Assembly: GCA_039105265.1 (NCBI GenBank)
Contig: JAPFFF010000003.1
Span: forward strand, 8,680,001 to 8,744,000
Length of the DNA stretch: 64,000 nucleotides
Direction: 5' to 3'
From: Tritrichomonas musculus
Taxonomy: Eukaryota > Parabasalia > Tritrichomonadida > Tritrichomonadidae
Shown here: positions 11,501 to 19,300 of the stretch, piece by piece
Position numbering within the stretch: position 1 is the first letter of the stretch
Layout of the letters: each line of letters begins with the position of its first letter
Translations under genes and position numbers: made by a program
Notes under the pieces: generated by a model
What the model saw: only the letters and a program-made list of their open reading frames with translations
What the model was told of the DNA's origin: nothing
Databases searched by the model: none

Positions 11501-14025
11501 CCACAGTTTTTGATAGATTTAGCAAAGAACTTGGCCCATTCATTCTATTTGCATTCGGCTCTCTAACAACATCAGAAATGCAGAACAATTCAGTACTGTT
11601 TAACTACCTTGTACAATGCAAACATTTGATTTATCCTTACACAAGCTTCTTGAAACAAGGAAGATACACTGGCGACGTTTTTTATTTCCTGTTTTCTGAT
11701 TATATTCAATTCCTCTGTGAAAATCAACTCACTTTCAATGAAGAAATAAAGGCATTGAAAAGCATTTCAGATAGAATTTCATTCATTATTGATAGTGGAA
11801 GTCATACCAACCAATTAATACAAATATTTGATAATTTTTTACAGATTAATGATAAACGTATAACCCACTTTGTTTATAACTTTAATGGCGATGGATTTGA
11901 TCTAAAATCAAAAGTGGTTTCTTTCCAATCATATATCGATGCTCTTAGATTCAGAAGCTTTGCAGGCTTACATATTAGCGACCTCAATCAAGTTAACTAT
12001 TGGACTAAATTCTTTATTTGCTCCTTGTTTCATAAAAAGAAAAAAGATATAGCTAGTAAAAGTGAAAAAACATATATTAATGACACAACTATTTATGAAG
12101 CTATCGTTGCTTTTCGAAATAGATTAATATTTGATATATTTAAATCACCTATTGCTGATGAAGATCCTATCGCTAAGATTACCAAACATTTGACCAGTAG
12201 TATTGATTTTAACAATGATGAATCCTATAAAATATTTAAAGATTTCAACAAAGATCCAAGTTCACATAAAGATGAAAGTAGACTCAAATTCTTTAATAAT
12301 AAACTAAGTGATGATCTCGTCAGTTCAATGTTTGGCTTATATGTATTAAACAAATGGAACACAAATGCAGCAAATGACATTAAAGCAAAATTAAGCGAAG
12401 ATAAAGAAATTACTAGAGACAATTATTCTGGCAAAAACGGCAGTCTTAATAAAGACTCATATGTTTTCGATAAATCTAAGTTCTCTGATTTTGCCAATCG
12501 CTGGGATAATGAATACATCGGCTTTAAATGGGATTTCAAAGACGAATTGACATGCGATTGCTTAATTGATGAAATTCAATCCATTTGTTGTAAGAGTTCT
12601 GCGGTTAAACCAAAATTCAGGGAATGGCTTCTTTCTGGAAATAAAAGAGGAGAACCTCTTTCAATAATTGCGCTTCGAAGATACGTGAAGAATCCATCAG
12701 ATGAAAATAAGAAAGATCTCGCATATGTTATTGATCCATTTTATGGTCGCTTTGAACTTGCTGATTTATTCGTAAAATTCATCGAAGATCAAGTCGAAAA
12801 AAAAGGTGATGTATTCCCATTCGATAAATTTTTACTCGATGGTGATAAAGTTATGGATAATTTTGACTTTCGAAGCATTACCAAAGTTATTTTTGAAGGC
12901 GCACAATATTTTAATATTTCCCTAAAGAAGCCAAGTATTGCACAAATCATTTGGTACCATTCGACGTTTATAAATCCAAAATATCCACTTATTACTCTAC
13001 TAATCAAAGAATCTTCCTTCTTCATTGATTTTCATCCAGTTCCACTAATCATTGACTCCCTTCTTCATCTTCGACACATATTCTCATACAATCCGGCCTT
13101 AATACCAGTTGTTCTACACTGCACGTCATTGTTCAAGAATGATAACAAACAACTTTTGTTTGGCTTGAAGTGCTTCGATATTTCTTATAACGGACACAAA
13201 GTTTTAGACCAAATACAATCAGAATTGGACTCTCTTAAAGAAGTTCTAGATCTAAAGTTTAAATTTGCTTTTTCAAAAGTTAAAAATAAATCATCTTACG
13301 AACAAATCAAGTTCATTCTTCAAATCTATTTCCAGAGATACAACAAAATCTCTAGAAATATCAATCAAATCGTCAATAAATCTCCAAATATCCCTGAGAT
13401 TAAAGTTTACAATCTGCTTCCGAACATGCTTATAACAAATTTCTCAGCAAATGAAATACTCACACAAATTGTATATGGATTTGATGCTGGTGCTGATATA
13501 TCTTTCGCTAATATATCCCTAAATTTAGAAAAAATATTCCACCACCAATGCTTTGATCCTCTTGATAATGAAGATGATGTGAAAGCTAGTATCAATAACT
13601 ACGCAATTTCATTATTTGCTGTTGATTACGACTTTAATGAAAGAGACTTCCTTGGATACACACGAAGAGACTATATTGATCTCTACCGAACAATTATAAT
13701 ACAAACAAATGGTGACAAATCAGTTTTGTCATTCAATCTCTATGCTGACGAAGATAATAAAGAACTTGATGATATTCAAAAATGCATAAATGAGGATAAT
13801 TTTGCAAACGACAATATTAACAATGTTCACCTCAATACTTATAATAATGATAACTTTTATATCAAAAGTCTTTTCGGCGAACAAGCTGATGCTGCCAAAT
13901 TTAATGAGTTTTTAAAGACAGCTCCATCTTATTTTGTCGATGAAGTTAAATATTATCAAGAAGGAGATTTAGACAAACCAAATCCAAATGATGATGATCC
14001 ATTTTTTGAAGAAGAAGAAAATTAA
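5551..14025 (+). CDS. RNF213/mysterin-like giant AAA+ ATPase without visible RING
   Basis: This 2824-residue protein has two AAA+ modules that match the RNF213 (mysterin) pattern. AAA-a has Walker A GDTGCGKT near residue 822, Walker B IIFFDELNT near 883 and sensor FIGALNPW near 914. AAA-b has Walker A GMPGTSKS near 1215, Walker B VVFIDEMG near 1280, the PLKFLHGILD stretch after it, and the ISN..MNRG-type segment GVSNYTMDFANMNRGVL near 1325. RNF213 is a dynein-like AAA assembly with E3 ubiquitin-ligase activity in animals. Here the protein is about half the animal length, and I see no RING or RZ-finger Cys/His cluster in its C-terminal half. An ATPase role on membranes or in proteostasis is inferred; ligase activity is not supported. 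A small QQGE tandem repeat lies near residue 1400. Confidence 0.8.
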   Translation: MSQGANPNSDDSNSIMIRLEQIKKDGIVTITHDDISVFYEFSDNTSSFAQSTTTYKRMITFDELVSLYSAIDLLPDKNLDIYEKYQKSFLKAKEFQKEIQRLYKFGKKFVYEGHKFFELIGKDETILKNLYNLDQYTSHIYEDKDIKYPPFLTIDNLLYFGSLIQKRENEKIKEIVGHMFPHHDDLVEEAIIEAQKKEYIIDPVNSAIRLFSYIYNTIAPEIKYPKNKIFNLDHSVFENKFENLQRNLQIYFSKQTFLVIKVSKPVETFHVLSVLSTLLHDDLHHTPYFFENFFCFEDSNIESYFSDLEHNGYDIQAQFSFIIHPELLSSQNKNILKEKIVSRMTPIPKMILQKFVVITSSNDFDEFGKLPEDITDDKTIFKLGEIIMKVNTKLIREYANRNKQLYFDIRLLQSLKAGKGKTMLINSQIEEILKKEKNKFQVYHHFIVDSNQPIPIESFDNHGDDVKNIIHFQFSDEIMKKGIKFWSYLYQLHFHGFFLPTKKEPVSIQLNKTIIFFEIPQLQKNYKSIDEYPLQDLGDFPIPISSSSKDKNPIKIKDTKLENYESSRNFNGNKNNNQYYNLGIECVLDKLTDPKSHDLNLDKYIHEIFKRFFKPTNDEIIVINFRKLGFIERYLHKYTKLYINSLPINEKKININQFTAFFYTLTVASFYAYDCLPRKKTYATEEEELEDKTGKGLTFLTVDNLFNDHTSSLEKKIHFYTTKSTKEFFEAFENDCFNSKLNDFTITFSYSDKNREKQPIKPPEILRNIFSTNDDYLQNVKNFKEENPESFIARTQMTVPTLFRSSIILNRIFLSQPIILSGDTGCGKTSSLMLLFEYFNLPYNKQMYSLNVEVGKVLNCHGGVVIDDVINHLKEAPKSSKKHIIFFDELNTSPASSYIEHLLLNESHTSFHCKFVFIGALNPWKEKNPISYHLTKVGLPQLIRNEEKELNLIESINDNKASQNMSEMMYHVHRPQQATNDIIFDFNPICYEKAENEILYPTEERDSVDSIIKSMAKYPTDSTRTEVLEALKKSIDKCIEFIRKLMKERAVISYRDIERSIKIYNFLFEFYNRADQKKNLGINAIDISTVTAIISFVLRLPNHQIVSDKELNKKDENCSISFKKVFDKYFGDDEYQHGTYNDKDGVFNLNIRDQLISLLSGNKVKETKEMFMNFVYQYTLDFLKVKSIWKFKSTFIHIFIMDICIRCKLPCFVIGMPGTSKSYAVELLKDHYKDKMYLSTYMSSRTSSPDGIKSQYYDAIYKEIENEEKDKSSNKDNLYVVFIDEMGNANINPSRPLKFLHGILDHGLILNETGYSKIIPTIGVSNYTMDFANMNRGVLVYTDLPDINEILKVFEYDASQKDEEITDVSSFIEKVKTLDMNHIKYIFQNLWPYKQPGEQQGEQQGKFGMPKTIALRSVYNIRFLIDKKESDKLDAHNVCHILRELFNSKRLGEKDSGKDLYKDLMSQCPKNIVDIYNKTKGPKIDNMLCFLERIACSKTKSKKSLSIFTKNFEAIEYLSLFDSGFLNFLKREYHNEIEFSEKKFKEFKYYLFAENFKEKPDQISQFALEKITECIKSKDKNIIFIGNHPCFDSCLDLLNVPHSMDEIKEREVTLGSGFSSKFKLTNLEFYIIMIANISDYQNNDTQDNPFSYAFLDRTETIYLDWDTIAPYYIRYKKGSKKETSIDTIIDNIQILLDNHMQYNAKGEEYLHSDIQNLFDHDNYKKANFGMEPQKLSDSDKLLNNLIQERWKDGIKAVILTKSKILEELYYPEKFNDDESRLIINDTNIQSFEELQTLIDKKEDTKEKLIIIRCSKFDELHFIHLKTFFDQMNRKGGTQYHIFIVYYGCDNKYFKNLSTFRWPILSMEDISKHLEFPTHMSNSETASMIKALNDMKEDIKIPGKDEGKCELLFKNIFNIILDNTEKNVKDKSDNKDLNFNENLKKSHFYRDIVNFFKFVQQRIPSFNIPEENKSSVSSNKSQIISTVFDRFSKELGPFILFAFGSLTTSEMQNNSVLFNYLVQCKHLIYPYTSFLKQGRYTGDVFYFLFSDYIQFLCENQLTFNEEIKALKSISDRISFIIDSGSHTNQLIQIFDNFLQINDKRITHFVYNFNGDGFDLKSKVVSFQSYIDALRFRSFAGLHISDLNQVNYWTKFFICSLFHKKKKDIASKSEKTYINDTTIYEAIVAFRNRLIFDIFKSPIADEDPIAKITKHLTSSIDFNNDESYKIFKDFNKDPSSHKDESRLKFFNNKLSDDLVSSMFGLYVLNKWNTNAANDIKAKLSEDKEITRDNYSGKNGSLNKDSYVFDKSKFSDFANRWDNEYIGFKWDFKDELTCDCLIDEIQSICCKSSAVKPKFREWLLSGNKRGEPLSIIALRRYVKNPSDENKKDLAYVIDPFYGRFELADLFVKFIEDQVEKKGDVFPFDKFLLDGDKVMDNFDFRSITKVIFEGAQYFNISLKKPSIAQIIWYHSTFINPKYPLITLLIKESSFFIDFHPVPLIIDSLLHLRHIFSYNPALIPVVLHCTSLFKNDNKQLLFGLKCFDISYNGHKVLDQIQSELDSLKEVLDLKFKFAFSKVKNKSSYEQIKFILQIYFQRYNKISRNINQIVNKSPNIPEIKVYNLLPNMLITNFSANEILTQIVYGFDAGADISFANISLNLEKIFHHQCFDPLDNEDDVKASINNYAISLFAVDYDFNERDFLGYTRRDYIDLYRTIIIQTNGDKSVLSFNLYADEDNKELDDIQKCINEDNFANDNINNVHLNTYNNDNFYIKSLFGEQADAAKFNEFLKTAPSYFVDEVKYYQEGDLDKPNPNDDDPFFEEEEN

Positions 14026-14110
14026 ATATTTATTGTTTTCTTTTCCAGCACAAATAAATAAATATAAACATAATATTTTTATTTATCACTGTTCATCTAG
14101 TTTTTTAATA

Positions 14111-14275
14111 TGAAAATGACAATTTACTTTTTACTTTTAATAAAAAATAATATATTATATTTATCATTTTCTTTTTCAGCACAATGAAAATTTACTTTTT
14201 ACTTTTAATAAAAAATAATGTTGTATGCATGAAAATGAAAATGACAATTTACTTTTACATGTAATAAAAAATAAT
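14111..14275. repeat. Three degenerate ~40-bp repeats
   Basis: Copies at 14111-14151, 14184-14219 and 14236-14275 share TGAAAA, then TTTACTTTTTACTTTTAATA and AAAAATAAT. They are spaced by 16-32 bases, and the third copy varies as TTTACTTTTACATGTAATA. It is a local duplication in a gene-free 3' spacer. Confidence 0.7.
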
Positions 14276-14340
14276 TAATAAATCTGAAAGATTATTAATT
14301 TGTATACATAGATATTTTCGTATTTTTGGCTCCTCGTTCA

Positions 14341-14365
14341 TTTTTTTTTTTTTTTTTTTTTTTTT
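14341..14365. repeat. Uninterrupted T25 tract
   Basis: Twenty-five consecutive thymidines lie between two convergent gene ends. The true length may vary through replication or sequencing slippage. Confidence 0.9.
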
Positions 14366-14434
14366 GTATTTCCTTACATCAAATTTAATAACATATACTT
14401 CTTTTTTTTTTTTCCCTTCTTTTTCTAAACAAAT

Positions 14435-16195
14435 TTATTCAAAAAGAGCTTCAACACTCTCATAAGTATCATTGTACTTAGTGATTGGCTTAAATAAAAT
14501 CACTCCTCCTGATTTGAAAATTGATGACGATTTTTTCCTTTTCTCAGATGAACTGTTTTCATCTTTATTATTTGCATTCGAACTTGTCATCATTTTTATA
14601 GAAACTCCAATAACAGCTCCAATTTCTTGATTGTAAAAAATACGATCAAGCATTGATACGAGTTTTCCGGTTGAGCAATTTGGAACCTGCTGAAAAGAAG
14701 GGAAACTAAGAATGATCAATGAAGCTGAAAAATACCTCAAAAATAGCCATGGAGCTTCAACGCAAGCAAGTGCTTCCCAAATACGTAATATCGATTCATG
14801 AGAAAAAGATCTTCCATAAGCAAGAATAAAAGAAGAAATCAGAAAAGATAAATCACCAACATTATTCATTCGAAGCCATTTTGCACAAGCAGGATGAAAC
14901 TTTTCAATTATTTCCATAATTTTTGGAAGTTCAAGTGATTGCTTCATCATTAAATTTTCAGCAATCAAGCCACTTGAATTAAGCTCGACAAATGAAGCAA
15001 AGCACCAAAAAGTTAAAGCTTCAGCAACATCATTGTCATTTTCATACATACGACAAAAAACAGTCATAAAAATAACAACTAGATCGTTTAATCCTTGAGT
15101 GTAACGAACATTTAAATTCCACATTGTAAATGTTTTGAGGATACTAGATAGTCTTTGTAACCAGGGACTACTAATAAGATTATCATCATCGTCATTAACA
15201 GTTTCAGAAATATCTATATTACTATCTGTGCTTTCATTTAAACTTAATTGAAGAATTTGTTTGGGAATATGCGTACGCTTAACGTCCACTCTAATTGTCG
15301 AAAAAGCATCTCGAACAGATGAAAAATATTTTAATTGAATTTTTGACAATGTTTGCCATTGTTTGCGAATTGAAATATATTCTTCAACTCTACTTTTAAG
15401 AATATTTTCGCTTTTATTTTTGTCAAATGGCAAGATTCCGAATATTAAAGGCCAAACTATTGATCTAATCGATTGATCAACTCCCCTATTCATAACAGAT
15501 AATTTAAGTTCATCAAGAGATTTAAAGGATGAAAGCTCTGATTCCAAAATTGGGTTTTTAATAAAATCATCGGCAACTATTTTAAATTGAGAAATTATAT
15601 GAAGATCAGGCTTGACATAAACCACATTTTGCGGAAGGAGACCATTTATTGAAAAATCAATAGGAATTGACATTTGACCTTTTTCAATTGTGAACTCGTA
15701 TAAATGATGTCGTGACTCTGTAGCAGAATAAGACTCAGCAATAAAATTAACAGCATTTTCAAGCGAATTACTACTTTCATCTTTATTATTATTAGTACTA
15801 CTTTGATTTTGTTTGAAATTTTGATAAAGTGAAAGAATTTGAGCAAGATTAAGAAGTTGACTTGAAGATTCAGGTGGGAAAAGAAATTGATGCATATTTG
15901 CTGGTTGAATTGTACTAATTAATAGATATGCTTCATTTGGATGATAGTTAATCATGATTTTTTGAACGTTATTCGATCGTAAAATTATTGCAAACTTTGC
16001 TTTTTCTTCTTTGTTTGTAGGAAAGTATGATTTAGGTTCTGGATAATCGCGCCACCAAAAAACTAATTCGTTATCATTTTTTGCAACAATTAATACTCCA
16101 GAAACGTTTCCATTACCAGGAATATATGTTGAAACTCGATGAAAAAGCGAAACTACTTCAGCTTTAAGTTTACTGATTGAATCAAAAAGATCCAT
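14435..16195 (-). CDS. TBC-domain RabGAP, Gyp7/TBC1D15-like
   Basis: This 586-residue protein accelerates GTP hydrolysis on Rab GTPases, if it behaves like its family. The TBC domain runs from about residue 230 (GVDQSIRSIVWPLIFGILPF) to about 510. The arginine-finger motif IRVDVKRT lies near residue 300, and the glutamine-finger motif YTQGLND near 365. Later conserved blocks include IAENLMMKQSLELP, GDLSFLISSF and SILRIWEAL. The N-terminal ~200 residues, with an internal GNGNVSGVL stretch, resemble the extra N-terminal region of Gyp7/TBC1D15 proteins that act on late endosomal Rabs. Target Rab is unknown. The gene is 156 bp downstream of the DOCK gene on the same strand. An Asn/Ser-rich linker (about 130-150) looks disordered. 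Confidence 0.88.
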   Translation of the reverse strand: MDLFDSISKLKAEVVSLFHRVSTYIPGNGNVSGVLIVAKNDNELVFWWRDYPEPKSYFPTNKEEKAKFAIILRSNNVQKIMINYHPNEAYLLISTIQPANMHQFLFPPESSSQLLNLAQILSLYQNFKQNQSSTNNNKDESSNSLENAVNFIAESYSATESRHHLYEFTIEKGQMSIPIDFSINGLLPQNVVYVKPDLHIISQFKIVADDFIKNPILESELSSFKSLDELKLSVMNRGVDQSIRSIVWPLIFGILPFDKNKSENILKSRVEEYISIRKQWQTLSKIQLKYFSSVRDAFSTIRVDVKRTHIPKQILQLSLNESTDSNIDISETVNDDDDNLISSPWLQRLSSILKTFTMWNLNVRYTQGLNDLVVIFMTVFCRMYENDNDVAEALTFWCFASFVELNSSGLIAENLMMKQSLELPKIMEIIEKFHPACAKWLRMNNVGDLSFLISSFILAYGRSFSHESILRIWEALACVEAPWLFLRYFSASLIILSFPSFQQVPNCSTGKLVSMLDRIFYNQEIGAVIGVSIKMMTSSNANNKDENSSSEKRKKSSSIFKSGGVILFKPITKYNDTYESVEALFE

Positions 16196-16350
16196 AATAA
16201 AATATAAAATTTTGAAGATAAAAAATTCAATTAAAATTGAATCACTGATTTTGAAAAATAAAAGAAATCATTCAAATACTAAAAAAAAAAAATTTATTAT
16301 TGAAATTCTACCTAAACTGAATCACAAAATCTATTTTGAAATTCAAATAC

Positions 16351-19300
16351 TTAACTAAGAATACTCTTATATTTCTTTTTAACTTTTATAACCTGTTCAA
16401 GAGTATGTTGATTCAAATCTTTCATTTCTTTAGGCACAATCTTAATGTTAAGATTCAAAGCTTCTTCAATAATTTTCATATGTTCCTTTAGAGCATCTTT
16501 AAATTGATCAACCTTTTCTTGATTGCTCGAAGCAAAATTGTTATCTTCAACAAAAGTTTTCACGTATTGCTGTGTATCTCCATTATCAAAATTATTAACA
16601 ACTGTATTTATTGTGTTGGTAAATAGTGAAATAACACCACTGTCAATATTTGTAATTAAATTATTTTCAAATAATTTTCTATAACTGTAAGTTTCAACTT
16701 TAAGATTAGCGGTTCTTCTTTTAATAACAAGCATTGCTTTATCAACTGGTTCTAACGAATTCTTTTTAACTTGGCTCATATCAACTTCAATTCTAGATTT
16801 CATTGAAGGGAATGATTCATTTGTTCTATAGAAAAACTGATTAAGATTATCCAACGAAGTTTTCTTTCCTTTTGAACTTTTTCCTTGATCACATTCTCTC
16901 TTGAAGAGGGTAACATCCTTATACAATGAAAAAGCAAGAAGATATTTCATTTGATTAGTATTTGGTTGATAGAAAGAATCTTCAATTTCTTCTTCAAATG
17001 AAGGGACCACTTGAAATACTTGGATGTGGTCTTCATTAGGATCTTGTGATTCATTTTCAGAAATATTTTTAATATCAATTTGGAATTTTCCAGAGATTTC
17101 TCTAATAAAAGAGTTTAAGTCGACACTTGGATGCTTTCTATATATGAATGAACGGTTATTATCGTAATAATCATCAAATTTCTTTCCATTAAAATGAACA
17201 TAGAAAAAGTTTGAATATTTTCTCTCTTGTGTAACGATATTATGATAAACAGCTGTTTCCTTATCAAGGATAGTTTTCATTAAGTCGATATATTGATATG
17301 GTTTAACAACATTTGAACAAAGCTTATCAATTATATTCAATGCATATTCATCATAATTTGAGCCCATATAAAGCCCAATAATTTTCAACATAACGTTTGT
17401 ATGCAATTCAACACCTGTTTTTGCGTTTTCTATCTTATAAATATCTTCGAGATTATCATGATTGCATGGAATGTAATCAAGGAACATTTCATAAGCTTTT
17501 GACGCTTCTACATGATTTCCACAAGTAAGATTTAATTCAGCTAATCTTAACAAGCATTTCGGCATCAATTGAAGATTATCAGTATATTTACAAGCTTCAA
17601 TTAAAACGCCGATAGCTTCAGAAAGTTTATCTGCATTTGTTGACAACAAAGATTTGTCGGAGATCATCTTTCTGTAATCACGAAGAGCAATTGTAATTTT
17701 TTCAAATTGTCTGTAAAATTCTTTAATATCTTGATTCTTGCACTTTTTCTGAAGTTGAAACATTGAAATGAGTTGATCAAATTCTTTCATTTTTGACAAT
17801 TTATAAATAGCATCCAAAGTTGGCTTTAAAATTGTTTTTGGTTTCTCGTTAACGTCAATATCAGCTTCAATAAGATCATAAAACAACATGAATAATTCAT
17901 CAGACTTATTACTGAGAATGTAACAGTGGAAAAGTGGCTCGATTAGATCGGGATTGACCTTTGCTTCTTTAGGAAGAGCTTCATAAAGAGCTCTGCAAGT
18001 GCTGTAATCAAATGATCTTGGATAAATGAGCATATTCATTGCATTTTCTAATTGAATACTACTTTTTTCGGATGCCAAAACAGTTAAAGTAAAGAATAAA
18101 GTGATTGTTTCATTCTTCTTTTGATTTGATATCTTGTTACCACCCAACATTTCCTTGAATTTGTCAAGACTAGAAAATGCAAAATTTGCATACATGAAAA
18201 GACGAACATGTGGAGAAAGATGATCAGATTTCATCAATTCTACTAATAAATCATATGGAATCTTATCTGGAAACTTATAGGCAATAAGCATTAAAACTTT
18301 TGCAATATTATCAGCATCAATTTCAGCAACTTTTTTAGATGCGTTCCCATTTGCATTCTCAATTGTATCTATGTTTTTTTGATAGAATTTGTATAATAAA
18401 TCTATGAATTGAAGTGCAAAGTCATCTCTCGATGATAAGAAAAGTGAAGCTATCGTTGGCGCAACAAATTTTCTACATAATGGCAAATCAGCTGCCTTTT
18501 CAAGTTCTGTTTTGTAAATGTCTTGAAGTAATTTGCGAGATTCTGGATTGGTCCAACATTTGGTACCTGATAGAATATAAAGAACTTTCATTCTTGACTT
18601 GTCAAGTGGAATTTGTTTTTTATCGTCTTTGACATATCGAATTGAACGGATAAATGAAACAACTGTCTTGCCTAAGAATCTGGGATCAAGACATTGAATC
18701 AAAGCTGTAATCATTGCTGGAAAATGCTGTAATATTAATTGCTGATCAGTAAAAACAGTTCCACTATTTAATGCATCTGATTCTTCAGGCACTTTTGAAA
18801 TTATATCGTTTAGTTCTTTGAAAAATATCTTTAATTTGTTCTTAACTGGTTCAAGATTAATTTCAGCATCTGTGTTGTAAATTAAAATCGATTTCATTGA
18901 CATATCAAAGAAATATGATGCACATTTAAGAATGTTTCTGAAGTTTTGAGTATCTTTAATTTTGATAGATTCAGCAATTTCTGGAATCAATTTGTCATAA
19001 AGACCTTTTATATCATCGAAATCATCTTCGTCTTGATGGGACTCAGGAGTGAAATGTTCTTGTATCAATTCACCAATTTCATTGATATAATCTTTTCGAC
19101 CTCTTGTCAAAATTTCAGAGAAAATGTACAAAAGAACTTTAAATGCTTCATCTTCACAATCTGAATTCGAATTGATGATTTTGATCAAGTTATAAGATAA
19201 TATTTTGAAAAATTTATTCCATTCATACATTGGAATTTCTTTGAAAGAAGACAATAAAGACTCAAGTTCATTTTCAAATTGTTTGTAATAAACCAATTTC

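Larger units (their letters stand above)
14026..14434. other. Convergent 3' intergenic region
   Basis: This separates the ends of two convergent genes. It holds the degenerate tandem repeat and T tract listed separately. The upstream gene ends TTAAATATTTATT, so TAAA overlaps the stop, as trichomonad polyadenylation signals do. No gene is visible. Confidence 0.6.
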
